From: Cognatundibacterium jejuense
GTDB lineage: Bacteria; Pseudomonadota; Gammaproteobacteria; Burkholderiales; Burkholderiaceae_D
Length of the DNA stretch: 64,000 bases
Assembly (NCBI RefSeq): GCF_014284255.1
Contig: NZ_JACOFV010000005.1
Coordinates: 180,512 to 244,511, forward strand
Reading direction: 5' to 3'
Shown: positions 28,540-38,992 of the stretch, piece by piece
How positions within the stretch are numbered: the first letter of the stretch is position 1
Layout: every line of letters begins with the position of its first letter
Position numbers and translations under genes: made by a program
Notes under the pieces: generated by a model
What the model saw: the letters and a program-made list of their open reading frames with translations, nothing else
What the model was told of the DNA's origin: nothing
Databases searched by the model: none

Positions 28540-28890
28540 ATGGAAATTAAAAGATTACATGTGGGCGCCCGTTTGTCCGAGGTGGCGATTTATAACGGCG
28601 TGGTGTATCTGGCAGGGCAGATCCCAGAAAATACCAGCAACGATATTGCAGGTCAGACTGCCGAAGTGTTAGGGCATGTTGATCGCTTGCTGCAAGAAGC
28701 TGGAAGCGATAAAACACGTATTTTGTCATGTCAGATCTTCTTATCAGATATCAGCTTGATTTCTGAGATGAACAAAGTGTGGGACGACTGGGTCGCGCCT
28801 GGTAACTCACCACCGCGTGCGACAGTAGAGGCAAAATTGGCGAATCCCGAGTGGTTGATTGAAGTTGTTGTTACAGCGGCGCAAAAGTAA
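28540..28890 (+). CDS. RidA family protein (enamine/imine deaminase)
   Basis: A 116-residue member of the YjgF/YER057c/RidA family, whose best known role is hydrolysing reactive 2-aminoacrylate-type enamines produced by PLP enzymes. The signatures YLAGQIPENT and PPRATVEAKLANPEWLIEVVVTA are present, including the conserved arginine and glutamate of the active site cleft. Start ATG 28540 has GAGGTAAGGCAGAGAA ahead. It lies eight bases before relA in the same direction. Confidence 0.92.
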   Translation: MEIKRLHVGARLSEVAIYNGVVYLAGQIPENTSNDIAGQTAEVLGHVDRLLQEAGSDKTRILSCQIFLSDISLISEMNKVWDDWVAPGNSPPRATVEAKLANPEWLIEVVVTAAQK

Positions 28891-28898
28891 AGATTAGT

Positions 28899-31133
28899 AT
28901 GGTATCGACCTCCATTTCCGTTTCGGCTTCACGATTTTCTGATGGTCTGACAGACGCAGAAAAAGAGCGCCTAGCCTGTGCGCTGGAATTTGTTACGCCA
29001 TGTTATTCAGAGCTTAGTGTTGTAACTGGGCAGAACGTGTTGCAATTTGTTGAGGGCGTCCTATCGACACTGGCGATGCTGCGAACGGATGTGGATTCGA
29101 TGCTGGCGGCAATCTTATTTGAATTGCCGGATCTTAATCCCGTTGCGGCACAACAAATCGAGGTACGTTTTGGGAAAGAGATTGACGACCTAGTCAATGG
29201 CATCCGCCGCCTCATGAAATTGCGTGAAGCAACCTGGTCGCAGCAAGATTTGGGTAAGGGTAAAGATGCCGCAGGTAAAGCGGCGGCGCAAATGGAAACC
29301 CTGCGCAAAATGGTGTTGGCAATGGCGACTGATATGCGCGTGGTGTTAGTGCGCTTGGCGTCCCGCGTTACCACCTTGCGTTATTTTGCTGAATGCAAGC
29401 GTGACGATGGGGCGACGCGCCAGTACGCATCTGAGACTATGGATTTATACGCGCCTTTGGCCAATCGACTCGGTGTGTGGCAATTGAAATGGGAATTAGA
29501 AGATTTGTCTTTCCGTTTTTTGGAGCCGGAGCAATATAAACGTATTGCCAAAATGCTTGAAGAAAAACGGGTTGAGCGTGAAAGTTTCGTTGTCAATGCG
29601 ATCGCCCGTTTGACTGCAGAATTAAAGGCCGCGGGTGTTAAAGCTGAAGTCAGTGGACGTCCTAAGCACATCTACAGTATCTGGAAAAAAATGAAGGGTA
29701 AGTCGATGAATTTCGACGAGCTCTATGATGTGCGTGCATTTAGGGTGATTGTCGACGACATCAAGGATTGTTATACGGTGCTAGGTATCGTGCACAATGC
29801 CTGGGCGCCGATTCCGAAAGAGTTTGACGACTATATTTCCCGCCCAAAATCAAATGGCTACAAATCATTGCACACGGTGGTGACGGTGGAAGATGGTCGG
29901 CCACTTGAGGTGCAGATACGTACGCGTGAAATGCATCAGTTTGCTGAATATGGTGTCGCGGCGCACTGGCGCTATAAAGAAAGCGGCGGCTCTAATTTTA
30001 CGGCTCAGGAGTACGACGAGAAAATCGCTTGGCTGCGCCAATTGTTGGCGTGGAAAACGGAAATTGCTGATGCGGTTGTTGAGCATGAAGACGTGCAGCG
30101 TGAATGGGTTGAAAAGCTCAAGGCCGCGAGTCTGGATGACAGAATATATGTGTTGACGCCACAAGCGCGCGTGATCGAATTGCCATGTGGTGCAACCGCT
30201 GTTGATTTTGCTTACCAGTTGCATACGGATGTCGGGCACCGTTGTCGCGGTGCTCGCGTGGATAACGTTATGGTGCCGCTCAACACCCGTTTGCAAAATG
30301 GGCAGACGGTGGAGATCATTACTTTAAAATCAGGCTCAACGCAGTCAGGTCCATCGCGTGATTGGTTGAGCCCCGAATATTCTGTCAGTACCCGCACCCG
30401 CACCAAGATTCGCGCCTGGTTTAATGCAATTGACCAGCAGGAAACCTTGGCTTCTGGTCGGTCAATGGTTGAAAAGACTTTGCAGCGCGAGGGCAAGACC
30501 GCGGTTAATCTCGAAGAGCTGGCGCGCAAACTGGGCTTTGCCGCCTTGGATGAATTTTTTCTATCAGTTGGTAAAGAAGAATTTAGTCTGCGTCAGATAG
30601 AAACAGTCTTGCGCGACAACGCGCCTGTCGAAGAGCCAGATGAGTTTGTCGCGAACAAGAGCCGCGCATCGAGTGTCACGCAGGGTGCTAAGTCGGGTGT
30701 TTTGGTGGTCGGTACAGATGGCTTGATGACGCAATTGGCGCGTTGCTGCAAACCTGCACCGCCAGATAACATTGTCGGCTTTGTAACGCGGGGTAAGGGA
30801 GTCTCTATCCATCGCCTGACCTGCAAAAATTTTGCAGAAATGCGCAACAAAGCTCCTGAACGCGTGATACAGACCACCTGGGGTGAGCAGGTGAAAGATA
30901 CGGTGTATCCGGTCGATATTTTCGTCATGGCACAAGATCGCCAGGGTCTGCTGCGAGATATCTCGGAGGTTTTCTCGCGTGAAAAAATTAATGTTATCGG
31001 TGTGAATACACAAAGTGCTAAGGGGCAGGCACGGATGTCCTTCACGGCGGAAATCGGCGGCACAACACAATTGCAAAGGGCATTGGCGGTTATTCGTGAA
31101 GTCAACGGCGTGCAAGAAGTACGACGTCAGTAA
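28899..31133 (+). CDS. relA: GTP pyrophosphokinase RelA ((p)ppGpp synthetase I)
   Basis: A 744-residue long RelA/SpoT homologue that makes the alarmone (p)ppGpp on stalled ribosomes. The N-terminal hydrolase region lacks the HD metal motif (LAAILFELPDLN in place of the HDxxED stretch, residues about 69-80), and the synthetase domain carries EFDD at 308-311 (ExDD form) with RPKSNGYKSLHT, both marks of monofunctional RelA. A TGS domain (about 415-475, DRIYVLTPQARVIELP) and a C-terminal ACT domain (about 665-744) follow. A tRNA-Val gene lies downstream. Confidence 0.96.
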   Translation: MVSTSISVSASRFSDGLTDAEKERLACALEFVTPCYSELSVVTGQNVLQFVEGVLSTLAMLRTDVDSMLAAILFELPDLNPVAAQQIEVRFGKEIDDLVNGIRRLMKLREATWSQQDLGKGKDAAGKAAAQMETLRKMVLAMATDMRVVLVRLASRVTTLRYFAECKRDDGATRQYASETMDLYAPLANRLGVWQLKWELEDLSFRFLEPEQYKRIAKMLEEKRVERESFVVNAIARLTAELKAAGVKAEVSGRPKHIYSIWKKMKGKSMNFDELYDVRAFRVIVDDIKDCYTVLGIVHNAWAPIPKEFDDYISRPKSNGYKSLHTVVTVEDGRPLEVQIRTREMHQFAEYGVAAHWRYKESGGSNFTAQEYDEKIAWLRQLLAWKTEIADAVVEHEDVQREWVEKLKAASLDDRIYVLTPQARVIELPCGATAVDFAYQLHTDVGHRCRGARVDNVMVPLNTRLQNGQTVEIITLKSGSTQSGPSRDWLSPEYSVSTRTRTKIRAWFNAIDQQETLASGRSMVEKTLQREGKTAVNLEELARKLGFAALDEFFLSVGKEEFSLRQIETVLRDNAPVEEPDEFVANKSRASSVTQGAKSGVLVVGTDGLMTQLARCCKPAPPDNIVGFVTRGKGVSIHRLTCKNFAEMRNKAPERVIQTTWGEQVKDTVYPVDIFVMAQDRQGLLRDISEVFSREKINVIGVNTQSAKGQARMSFTAEIGGTTQLQRALAVIREVNGVQEVRRQ

Positions 31134-31248
31134 GAGTGATTTTTTATTTGGTGGCGGTCAATTTACCCAGAAAATCAGGCCCTATATAAAAAAGTGCCCT
31201 TGGGGGCTAGTAATTATTTCACTGGTTCTGCTATACTCTCGTTTCTTT

Positions 31249-31325
31249 AGACGCGTAGCTCAGCTGGTTAGAGCACTACCTTGACATGGTAGGGGTCGTT
31301 GGTTCGAGTCCAATCGTGTCTACCA
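31249..31325 (+). tRNA. tRNA-Val (anticodon GAC)
   Basis: A 77-base tRNA with encoded CCA. The acceptor arms AGACGCG and CGTGTCT pair with one G-T; the D-arm GCTCAGCTGGTTAGAGC, anticodon stem-loop CTACC-TTGACAT-GGTAG with anticodon GAC, and T-arm GGTTCGAGTCC are all present. A TATACT at 31232-31237 upstream may be its -10 element. Confidence 0.97.
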
Positions 31326-31450
31326 TAGAATTTAGTAGTACCTTTAGATAAGAGCGAGAAAGGCATCCTGGTTATGACACCGCGAACTACCACGCAAATG
31401 GTTTGGGAGCGACTCTAGTCGAGGATCTTTTTCGTCTGTATCAAATTTGA

Positions 31451-31478
31451 AAAAGCACGGCTAGCCGTGCTTTTTTTT
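31451..31478 (+). terminator. Rho-independent terminator between tRNA-Val and thrS
   Basis: AAAAGCACGGCT and AGCCGTGCTTTT form one continuous palindrome (31451-31474) followed by further T residues. It ends the tRNA-Val transcript, or could attenuate thrS if that transcript begins upstream. Confidence 0.9.
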
Positions 31479-31535
31479 CGTCTGCATTTTTTAATTCCCT
31501 TTTTTTAGCAAACTTCTTTCTCTTTGGAGAGTGAT

Positions 31536-33446
31536 ATGGTCTCAGTAAAACTTCCTGATGGTTCGCAACGACAATTCGATGCGCCGGTAACGGTTGCGCA
31601 AGTTGCATCCAGCATTGGTGCGGGTCTGGCTAAGGCTGCATTGGCTGGTCGTGTTGATGGTAAGTTGGTTGATACGTCTTATTTAATTGAGAATGATGTC
31701 GAGCTGGCGATTGTTACGGATAAGGATGTTGATGGTTTGGAAGTGATTCGTCACTCGACAGCACATTTGTTAGCGTACGCTGTGAAGGAGTTGTTTCCTG
31801 AGGCGCAGGTTACTATCGGTCCGGTGATTGAAAATGGCTTTTACTATGACTTCTCGTACAAGCGCCCATTCACACCCGATGATCTGGTGCTGATTGAAAA
31901 GAAAATGGCTGAATTGGCTAAGAAGGATGAACAGGTTACTCGCAAGGTATTGCCACGCGATGAAGCGGTTGCTTACTTTAAGTCGATTGGTGAGGCGTAT
32001 AAGGCGGAAATCATTGAATCGATTCCGGCGGATCAGGATGTTTCTTTGTATACAGAAGGTAACTTCACTGATTTGTGTCGCGGTCCTCATGTGCCTTCAA
32101 CAGGCAAATTGAAAGTGTTTAAGTTGATGAAGTTGGCAGGTGCTTACTGGCGCGGCGATTCCAAAAACGAAATGCTGCAACGTATTTACGGTACTGCGTT
32201 CGCTAAGAAAGAAGATCAGGAGCAATACCTGCACATGCTGGAAGAGGCGGAGAAGCGCGATCACCGTAAGCTCGGTAAGGCATTGGATTTCTTCCACTTT
32301 CAGGATGAGGCACCTGGCCTGGTGTTTTGGCATGCAAAAGGCTGGACTATCTGGCAGCAAATTGAGCAATACATGCGTAAGGTCTATCAAGACTGCGGTT
32401 ATCAGGAAGTAAAGGGTCCGCAGATTCTCGACAGCAGTCTGTGGAATAAAACTGGTCACTGGGATAACTACAAAGACAACATGTTTGTCACTGAATCGGA
32501 AAATCGTGCATACGCATTGAAGCCGATGAATTGTCCTGGCCATGTGCAAATTTTCAACTCTGGTATGAAGAGCTACCGCGATTTGCCATTGCGTTTCGGT
32601 GAATTCGGTCAGTGTCATCGTAATGAGCCATCCGGTGCTTTGCACGGCATTATGCGCGTACGGGGCTTTACTCAGGATGATGGTCACATCTTCTGTACTG
32701 AAGAGCAGATTCAGGATGAGGTAATTGCATTTCACCCGCAAGCAATGAAGGTGTATCAGGACTTCGGGTTTGAAAATATTGCTATTAAATTGGCATTGCG
32801 CCCAGATAATCGTATTGGTACGGATGAGATTTGGGATAAAGCTGAAGAAACTTTGCGTGCTGGTTTGCGTAGCTGTGGTGTGACTGAGTGGGAAGAGTTG
32901 CCAGGTGAGGGGGCATTCTACGGTCCTAAGATTGAGTATCACCTCAAAGATAGTCTCGGTCGCCCATGGCAAGTTGGTACGATGCAGGTCGATTTCTTCA
33001 TGCCAGGCCGTCTGGGTGCGGAATATGTGGCTGATGACAATAGCCGTAAAGTGCCTGTCATGCTGCACCGTGCGATTGTTGGTTCTATGGAGCGTTTCAT
33101 TGGTATTTTGATAGAAAATCACGCCGGTGCCTTGCCTTTATGGTTGGCGCCAGTGCAAGTTTCTGTGTTGAATATCTCTGAGTCGCAAGCGGAATACACC
33201 AAGGCTGTTGCAGAAAACCTGAAAAAACAAGGGTTTAGAGTAAATACTGATTTGCGTAATGAGAAGATTACATATAAAATACGCGAGCATTCTATTCAAA
33301 AATTACCTTACATATTAGTAATCGGCGATAAAGAACGGGATGCCAACACAGTGGCTGTGCGTACGCGTGGCAATCTGGATCTGGGGGTAATGCCTCTGGA
33401 TGCCTTCATCTCTCGCCTTCAAGGTGAGATAGCAAACAAGGTTTAA
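31536..33446 (+). CDS. thrS: Threonine--tRNA ligase
   Basis: A 636-residue class II threonyl-tRNA synthetase. It has an N-terminal TGS domain (residues 1-63), the SAD editing domain with [17 protein letters not shown] and a [16 protein letters not shown] segment, the catalytic core with motif 2 around [31 protein letters not shown] and motif 3 [20 protein letters not shown], and a C-terminal anticodon-binding domain. ATG 31536 is taken because GGAGA lies five bases before it; TTG 31524 would also be in frame. The gene heads the thrS-infC-rpmI-rplT-pheST block conserved in proteobacteria. Confidence 0.97.
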   Translation: MVSVKLPDGSQRQFDAPVTVAQVASSIGAGLAKAALAGRVDGKLVDTSYLIENDVELAIVTDKDVDGLEVIRHSTAHLLAYAVKELFPEAQVTIGPVIENGFYYDFSYKRPFTPDDLVLIEKKMAELAKKDEQVTRKVLPRDEAVAYFKSIGEAYKAEIIESIPADQDVSLYTEGNFTDLCRGPHVPSTGKLKVFKLMKLAGAYWRGDSKNEMLQRIYGTAFAKKEDQEQYLHMLEEAEKRDHRKLGKALDFFHFQDEAPGLVFWHAKGWTIWQQIEQYMRKVYQDCGYQEVKGPQILDSSLWNKTGHWDNYKDNMFVTESENRAYALKPMNCPGHVQIFNSGMKSYRDLPLRFGEFGQCHRNEPSGALHGIMRVRGFTQDDGHIFCTEEQIQDEVIAFHPQAMKVYQDFGFENIAIKLALRPDNRIGTDEIWDKAEETLRAGLRSCGVTEWEELPGEGAFYGPKIEYHLKDSLGRPWQVGTMQVDFFMPGRLGAEYVADDNSRKVPVMLHRAIVGSMERFIGILIENHAGALPLWLAPVQVSVLNISESQAEYTKAVAENLKKQGFRVNTDLRNEKITYKIREHSIQKLPYILVIGDKERDANTVAVRTRGNLDLGVMPLDAFISRLQGEIANKV

Positions 33447-33460
33447 CAGATCAGTCAGCA

Positions 33461-33481
33461 ATCTCCCTTTTTTAGGGAGAT
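33461..33481 (+). other. Hairpin between thrS and infC
   Basis: ATCTCCCT (33461-33468) and AGGGAGAT (33474-33481) form a perfect eight-pair stem with a five-T loop, 38 bases before the infC start. There is no T-run directly after the stem, so partial termination or RNA processing are both possible. Confidence 0.55.
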
Positions 33482-33518
33482 GGCACGGTGAAGATTTTAT
33501 TTTTTAAAGGAAACTGCA

Positions 33519-34040
33519 ATAGCTACCGAAAGAACACATCGTATCAACGGTGAAGTTACCGCGCCTGAAGTGCGCTTGTCTGGCGTTGATAACGAACCTC
33601 TGGGGATCGTTAAACTGGGTGAAGCCTTCCGCTTGGCCGAAGAGGCTAATGTGGATTTGGTGGAGATTGCACCAACCGCGCAACCTCCAGTTTGTCGTTT
33701 GATGGATTACGGCAAGTTTAAGTACCAAGAGCAGAAAAAAGCTCACGAAGCCAAATTGAAACAAAAAGTCATTTTGGTGAAAGAAGTGAAATTCCGCCCA
33801 GGTACTGACGATGGTGATTACAACATCAAACTGCGTAATTTGATCAAGTTCCTTGATGATGGCGATAAAACCAAGATCACTCTGCGTTTCCGCGGTCGTG
33901 AAATGGCGCACCAAGAGATCGGTATGCGCGTTCTTGAACGTTTGAAACTGGATCTGGAACCGTATGGTCAGGTAGAGCAGTTTCCAAAGATGGAAGGTCG
34001 TCAGATGGTCATGATTCTGGCACCGAAGAAAAAGAAGTAA
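33519..34040 (+). CDS. infC: Translation initiation factor IF-3, probable AUA start
   Basis: A 173-residue IF-3, which binds the 30S subunit and checks start-codon choice. The N-domain begins at the conserved [15 protein letters not shown], linker [17 protein letters not shown] and C-domain [19 protein letters not shown] follow. To keep this N-terminus the start must be ATA at 33519, seven bases after TAAAGGA; the frame has no ATG, GTG or TTG between the upstream stop (33489) and 33519, and the first ordinary start, GTG 33570, would cut off 17 conserved residues. Rare start codons (AUU in enteric bacteria) are the known basis of infC autoregulation. Confidence 0.93.
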   Translation: MATERTHRINGEVTAPEVRLSGVDNEPLGIVKLGEAFRLAEEANVDLVEIAPTAQPPVCRLMDYGKFKYQEQKKAHEAKLKQKVILVKEVKFRPGTDDGDYNIKLRNLIKFLDDGDKTKITLRFRGREMAHQEIGMRVLERLKLDLEPYGQVEQFPKMEGRQMVMILAPKKKK

Positions 34041-34106
34041 TTAGTTAATTAGCTTTAATGTAGTAAAAAAGAATTTTGCGATGTGCGTTGAATGCGTATT
34101 GCGAAA

Positions 34107-34181
34107 GACCTGCCACGAAAGTGGCGGGTCACATAAGTGAGAAGTAGGCATCCAAGAGTAGCGATCGTTGCTGCCACCTAC
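34107..34181 (+). promoter_or_regulatory. Structured RNA region between infC and rpmI (possible L20/L35 leader)
   Basis: GACCTGCCAC (34107-34116) pairs with GTGGCGGGTC (34121-34130) under a GAAA tetraloop. A second, imperfect hairpin follows, GTAGG (34144-34148) with CCTAC (34177-34181) enclosing AGC/GCT. The 182-base gap is long for this compact operon. In other bacteria L20 represses rpmI-rplT by binding such an upstream structure, so this may be the corresponding element; the match to any known leader is not shown here. Confidence 0.45.
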
Positions 34182-34222
34182 CATCATATAAAATGAGGCT
34201 GTCGTAATAGACAGATAGTGCT

Positions 34223-34420
34223 ATGCCAAAAATGAAGACGAAAAGCAGCGCAAAAAAGCGCTTCCGCGTACGTCCAGGTGGTACCGTTAAACGCGGTCAA
34301 GCTTTCAAACGTCATATCTTGACTAAGAAAACTACCAAAAACAAACGTCAATTGCGCGGTTCCGTAGGTGTTCATGACACCAACATGGTATCCGTAATGC
34401 GCATGATGCCTACAGCTTAA
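34223..34420 (+). CDS. rpmI: 50S ribosomal protein L35
   Basis: A 65-residue highly basic protein with the L35 signature [24 protein letters not shown] and the middle [14 protein letters not shown]. It is a component of the large ribosomal subunit. It lies between infC and rplT as in most bacteria; the 182-base leader in front of it contains stable hairpins that may be a target for translational control by L20. Confidence 0.98.
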   Translation: MPKMKTKSSAKKRFRVRPGGTVKRGQAFKRHILTKKTTKNKRQLRGSVGVHDTNMVSVMRMMPTA

Positions 34421-34447
34421 CCTCATACTCATTATTAAGGAGTTATT

Positions 34448-34807
34448 ATGCCTAGAGTAAAACGTGGGGTTACAGCTCGTGCCCGTCATAAGAAAGTTTT
34501 AAACCTTGCAAAAGGTTACCGTGGTCGTCGTAGTAAGGTTTACCGTATTGCTAAGCAAGCAGTTATGCGCGCTGGCCAATACGCATACCGCGATCGCCGC
34601 AACAAAAAACGCGTATTCCGCGCACTGTGGATTACTCGTATCAACGCAGCAACACGTCAACACGGTATGACATACAGCGTGTTCATGAACGGCTTGAAAA
34701 AAGCTTCTATTGAACTCGACCGTAAAGTACTGGCAGACATGGCTGTGATGGACAAACCAGCATTTGCTGCGATTGTTAATCAAGTTAAAGCCAACCTGGC
34801 TGCGTAA
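34448..34807 (+). CDS. rplT: 50S ribosomal protein L20
   Basis: A 119-residue basic protein with the L20 signature [28 protein letters not shown] and [16 protein letters not shown]. It binds 23S rRNA early in large-subunit assembly and, in well studied bacteria, represses its own operon. AAGGAG lies directly before the ATG. A terminator follows at 34860, ahead of pheS. Confidence 0.98.
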   Translation: MPRVKRGVTARARHKKVLNLAKGYRGRRSKVYRIAKQAVMRAGQYAYRDRRNKKRVFRALWITRINAATRQHGMTYSVFMNGLKKASIELDRKVLADMAVMDKPAFAAIVNQVKANLAA

Positions 34808-34859
34808 TTAGTAATTTGTAGTCGCTTGCGATGTGTTTATACATGTCGCATCTATCAAG

Positions 34860-34896
34860 CGGGGCAGAGGTTGATTCCTATGCCCCGTTTTGTTTT
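34860..34896 (+). terminator. Rho-independent terminator after rplT
   Basis: CGGGGCA (34860-34866) pairs with TGCCCCG (34881-34887) around a 14-base loop, followed by TTTTGTTTT. A second stem just upstream (GCGATGTG to CATGTCGC, about 34829-34850) could compete or add to it, so partial read-through to pheST is possible. Confidence 0.8.
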
Positions 34897-35035
34897 CAGC
34901 GCATTGAGAACTTTGAATCAAACTAATCTTGTTCCGTTGCTGTGCTAAAGATATTTTTCTTACTGTCGCAGAACGTTTGCTTGGCTAAGTTTTGTAAAAG
35001 TTCTATCATTATCAGTTTGTAAGCGGGAACAACGC

Positions 35036-36052
35036 ATGAACCCTTTAGACCAAATCGTCAGCCAAGCCTGTGCTGATTTTCTTGCGGCAGCAGATGCCGC
35101 TGCGCTGGAAAATGCGAAAGCCTTATATCTGGGCAAAAGTGGCCAGATTACCGAACAAATGAAAAGTCTGGGTAAGCTCTCGCCAGACGAGCGTAAGACA
35201 CAAGGCGCGGTGATTAACGCCGCCAAAGTACAAATTGAAACCGCCTTGACTGAGCGCCGTGACGCGCTCGCTAATGCGCAATTGCAAGCACGTCTGAATG
35301 CGGAGGCTATCGATGTGACTTTGCCTGGTCGTGGCCGCAGCGTCGGGGGGATTCACCCTGTCATGCGCACCTGGCAACGGGTAGAAGAAATTTTCCGTTC
35401 GATTGGTTTTGACGTGGCCGATGGTCCGGAAATCGAAACCGACTGGACCAACTTCACTGCATTAAACAGCCCGGAAAATCACCCGGCGCGTTCTATGCAA
35501 GATACGTTTTATATTGATGGCAAAGATAGTCAAGGTAAGCAGTTATTGCTGCGTACCCATACTAGTCCTATGCAAGTGCGTTATGCGCGCATGAATAAAC
35601 CGCCAATCAAAGTCATCGCACCAGGTCGTACCTACCGCGTTGATAGCGATGCGACGCACTCACCGATGTTTCATCAGGTTGAGGGTTTGTGGATCGCTGA
35701 AGATATCAGCTTCGCCGATCTCAAAGGCGTGTATCTGAATTTCGTTAAGGCGTTTTTTGAAACCGATGATTTGCAGGTTCGTTTCCGTCCATCGTACTTC
35801 CCATTTACAGAACCATCGGCTGAAATCGATATCGCTTTCGGTAGTGGTCCGTTGAAAGGTCGTTGGCTTGAAGTTTCCGGCTCTGGTCAAGTGCACCCCA
35901 GCGTGATTCGCAACATGGGTCTTGATCCAGAAACTTATATCGGCTTTGCTTTTGGTTCAGGCCTCGAACGTTTGACGATGCTGCGTTATGGCGTCAACGA
36001 TCTGCGTTTGTTCTACGAAGGCGACTTGCGTTTCCTGAAGCAATTCAACTAA
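35036..36052 (+). CDS. pheS: Phenylalanine--tRNA ligase alpha subunit
   Basis: A 338-residue catalytic alpha subunit of the tetrameric phenylalanyl-tRNA synthetase. After an N-terminal coiled coil (about residues 1-85) the class II core shows motif 1 around [22 protein letters not shown], motif 2 [12 protein letters not shown] with FHQVEGL, and motif 3 [17 protein letters not shown]. Start ATG 35036 follows GCGGGAACAACGC. It is 49 bases before pheT, with a small GC-rich hairpin (36059-36075) between. Confidence 0.97.
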   Translation: MNPLDQIVSQACADFLAAADAAALENAKALYLGKSGQITEQMKSLGKLSPDERKTQGAVINAAKVQIETALTERRDALANAQLQARLNAEAIDVTLPGRGRSVGGIHPVMRTWQRVEEIFRSIGFDVADGPEIETDWTNFTALNSPENHPARSMQDTFYIDGKDSQGKQLLLRTHTSPMQVRYARMNKPPIKVIAPGRTYRVDSDATHSPMFHQVEGLWIAEDISFADLKGVYLNFVKAFFETDDLQVRFRPSYFPFTEPSAEIDIAFGSGPLKGRWLEVSGSGQVHPSVIRNMGLDPETYIGFAFGSGLERLTMLRYGVNDLRLFYEGDLRFLKQFN

Positions 36053-36101
36053 ATTTTTTGAGCGCGCTGCGCTCAGGCATCTCACATTAGACGGCTGAAT
36101 T

Positions 36102-38528
36102 ATGCAATTTTCTGAAAACTGGCTTCGCACCATGGTTGATCCGAAAATGTCTTCGGATGAACTCTCTCATCTGTTGACCATGTCGGGTTTAGAGGTCGAA
36201 GAAGTTGAGCCTGTGGCTCCTCCTTTTAACAATGTCGTGGTCGCGGAAATTCGCGAAATCGCCAAACACCCTGATGCAGATCGCTTGAATATCTGTCAGG
36301 TTGATGTTGGCACCGGCACCTTGCTAAACATCGTTTGCGGTGCGCCTAACGTGCGCGTCGGCATGCGTGTGCCGTGTGCGATGGCTGGCGCGATTTTGCC
36401 ACCAGGCGCGGACGGTAAGCCATTCGAAATCAAAGTTGGTAAGCTGCGCGGCGTTGAATCGCAAGGTATGTTGTGCTCCGCCCGCGAATTGAAATTATCG
36501 GATGATGCTGGTGGCTTGATGGATCTGCCGGCGGATGCGCCAGTTGGTCAGAATTTCCGTGATTACTATCAGCTCAATGATTTGAAATTTACCATTAAGC
36601 TGACACCAAATAAAGCAGATTGCTTATCCGTATTAGGCGTGGCGCGCGAAGTGTCGGCCTTGACTGGCACGCCTATGCATTTGCCAACCACCAAGGAAAT
36701 TCCGGTCACGCTGGATGAAATTTTGCCAGTCAAAGTTTCTGCGCCAGATTTATGCGGTCGCTTCTGTGGTCGTGTAATACGCGGCGTGAACGCGAAAGCG
36801 GCAACGCCAGAATGGATGAAACAGCGTCTGGAACGCAGTGGACAGCGTCCTATCTCTGCATTGGTCGATATATCTAACTATGTAATGTTAGAGCTCGGAC
36901 GTCCGTCACATGTGTTTGATCTCGATAAGATCCAAGGTGGAATGGATGTGCGTTGGGGTAAGACTGGCGAGTCAGCCAAGCTCCTGAACGGCAATACCGT
37001 TGAGGTTGATGAATGGATCGGTGTCATTGCTGACGATAAAGAGATTGAATCTCTGGCTGGTATCATGGGTGGTGATTCAACTTCCGTGACACTGGATACG
37101 CAAAATATTTATCTGGAAGCCGCATTCTGGTGGCCGAACGCAATTCAAGGTCGGTCTCGTCGTTTCAATTTCTCTACCGATGCCGCACATCGTTTTGAGC
37201 GTGGCGTTGACTTCGAAAACATCGTTGAGCACATCGAACGTATTACTGCTTTGATCGTTGAAATCTGCGGTGGCACTGAGCAAGTCAAGGTTGGGCCAGT
37301 GGATGATCAGATCGTCAATCTGCCACAGCGTTTGCCAGTTAAATTGCGTACTGCTCGTGCGCAAAAAGTCATTGGCGTACCTTTGACTGATGCTGCGATT
37401 GCGGATATTTTTACGCGTTTGAATTTGCAATTCACGCATCAGGATGGTGAGTTCCTGGTGACGCCGCCATCATATCGATTCGATATCGAAATCGAAGAAG
37501 ATCTGATCGAAGAAGTAGCGCGTGTTTATGGTTTCGAAAATATCCCTGCTTTGCCGCCAGTGGCCGCTAGCGCGATGTTGATCGCACCTGAAAACGAGCG
37601 TTCATTGTTTGCAATTCGTCGTTTAGTCGCAGATCAGGATTATCAAGAAGTCGTCAACTATAGCTTTGTCGAAGAAGCATGGGAAAAAGACTTTGCTGGC
37701 AACGATGCGCCGATCAAATTATTGAATCCAATTGCAAGCCAGATGGGTGTAATGCGCACGAATCTGATCGGTAGCCTGATCGCGAATGCACGTTACAACC
37801 TGAATCGTAAAGTTAACCGCGTCCGCATTTTCGAAATTGGTGCAGTCTATTTGCGTGATCAGGCGGTCGCTGATGGTGCTTTGTCGGTGGCTGGTTATCA
37901 TCAGCCTAAGCATCTGTCTGCGCTGGCCTATGGACCAGTTGTCGAAGAGCAGTGGGGCGCGGCACAGCGTAACGTTGACTTCTTTGATGTGAAAGCCGAT
38001 TTAGAGGCATTGTTTGCACCTAAAGCTTTACGTTTTGTCAAAACTGAACACGTTGCATTGCATCCTGGACGTAGCGCAAGCATAGAATGTGATGGTAAAC
38101 ACATCGGCTTCATAGGTGAATTACATCCGCGCTTGCAACAAAAATATGACCTGCCATTGGCACCGGTGGTATTTGAAGTGGAAGCTTTAGCATTGCAGGA
38201 AGTGAATGTCCCGGTTTACCATGAGATTTCTAAGTTCCAGGCAGTGACACGTGATCTGGCATTGGTCGTAAAACAAGGCGTTGCGGTGCAAGATTTGCTG
38301 GATGTATTTAAGGCGGAAGCGCACAATAATGAAGTCTGTAAAATTGTGCAAGCCATTGTTTTGTTTGATGAATATCGCGGTAAAGGTTTGGAAGCAGATG
38401 AAAAAAGTCTTGCATTCCGCTTTAGCTTGCAAGATACTCAAAGTACCTTACAAGATGACAGAGTGGAAACGGCAATGGCTGCTCTGACCTCCGCAGCTGG
38501 CCAGAAATTTTCGGCTAAGTTGCGTTAA
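36102..38528 (+). CDS. pheT: Phenylalanine--tRNA ligase beta subunit
   Basis: An 808-residue beta subunit that provides tRNA binding and editing of misacylated Tyr-tRNA. Domains in order: an N-terminal EMAP/tRNA-binding domain (about 40-150, [15 protein letters not shown]), B3/B4 editing domain (about 210-390, with [22 protein letters not shown]), B5, the inactive class II-like core and a C-terminal ferredoxin-fold anticodon-binding domain (about 715-808, [12 protein letters not shown]). Length is normal. ihfA follows 32 bases later. Confidence 0.97.
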   Translation: MQFSENWLRTMVDPKMSSDELSHLLTMSGLEVEEVEPVAPPFNNVVVAEIREIAKHPDADRLNICQVDVGTGTLLNIVCGAPNVRVGMRVPCAMAGAILPPGADGKPFEIKVGKLRGVESQGMLCSARELKLSDDAGGLMDLPADAPVGQNFRDYYQLNDLKFTIKLTPNKADCLSVLGVAREVSALTGTPMHLPTTKEIPVTLDEILPVKVSAPDLCGRFCGRVIRGVNAKAATPEWMKQRLERSGQRPISALVDISNYVMLELGRPSHVFDLDKIQGGMDVRWGKTGESAKLLNGNTVEVDEWIGVIADDKEIESLAGIMGGDSTSVTLDTQNIYLEAAFWWPNAIQGRSRRFNFSTDAAHRFERGVDFENIVEHIERITALIVEICGGTEQVKVGPVDDQIVNLPQRLPVKLRTARAQKVIGVPLTDAAIADIFTRLNLQFTHQDGEFLVTPPSYRFDIEIEEDLIEEVARVYGFENIPALPPVAASAMLIAPENERSLFAIRRLVADQDYQEVVNYSFVEEAWEKDFAGNDAPIKLLNPIASQMGVMRTNLIGSLIANARYNLNRKVNRVRIFEIGAVYLRDQAVADGALSVAGYHQPKHLSALAYGPVVEEQWGAAQRNVDFFDVKADLEALFAPKALRFVKTEHVALHPGRSASIECDGKHIGFIGELHPRLQQKYDLPLAPVVFEVEALALQEVNVPVYHEISKFQAVTRDLALVVKQGVAVQDLLDVFKAEAHNNEVCKIVQAIVLFDEYRGKGLEADEKSLAFRFSLQDTQSTLQDDRVETAMAALTSAAGQKFSAKLR

Positions 38529-38572
38529 TAGCATAACTGGCATTGCCTGATAAAGATTAGATGAGTTTGATA

Positions 38573-38986
38573 ATGAATGACGTAAATTCCGCTGAATTTC
38601 AATCGGTATTAGATGCCGATTTGAATCGTGCGATGCTAGAAGCAAGGGCTCGTTCTCAAGCGGAAAAAGAGTTGCCTACCTTAACTAAAGCCGAGTTGGC
38701 TGAATTGCTCTTTGAGCAAGTTGGCCTGAATAAGCGCGAAGCGAAGGATATGGTAGAAACTTTTTTTGATGAAATTCGTGATGCTTTGGAGCGAGGTGAA
38801 TCGGTAAAATTGTCTGGTTTTGGCAATTTTCAGTTGCGTGATAAGCCTCAGCGTCCAGGGCGTAATCCCAAAACTGGTGAAGAAATTCCTATCACCGCTC
38901 GTCGCGTCGTTACTTTCCATGCGAGTCAAAAATTGAAAGGCATGGTGGATGATGTCAGCGGTCAACCTCTTGCTCATGCTGCTTAA
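38573..38986 (+). CDS. ihfA: Integration host factor subunit alpha
   Basis: A DNA-bending protein of the HU/IHF family. The core, from [29 protein letters not shown] through [42 protein letters not shown], is typical IHF alpha. The protein has about 35 extra N-terminal residues ([29 protein letters not shown]) not present in the enteric form. I use ATG 38573; ATG 38561 adds four residues and ATG 38633 would remove part of the extension. Placement right after pheT and before a MerR gene is conserved in proteobacteria. Confidence 0.94.
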   Translation: MNDVNSAEFQSVLDADLNRAMLEARARSQAEKELPTLTKAELAELLFEQVGLNKREAKDMVETFFDEIRDALERGESVKLSGFGNFQLRDKPQRPGRNPKTGEEIPITARRVVTFHASQKLKGMVDDVSGQPLAHAA

Positions 38987-38992
38987 AAATAG

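Noticed and set aside
29003..29374. Bifunctional SpoT-type hydrolase reading of the RelA N-terminus
   Set aside because: The HD and ED metal-binding residues are replaced, and the synthetase has the ExDD form, so the protein is RelA-type.
32097..33122. Long open frame (341 codons) on the minus strand inside thrS
   Set aside because: It lies wholly antisense to a fully conserved threonyl-tRNA synthetase and its translation matches no family; a codon-bias shadow.
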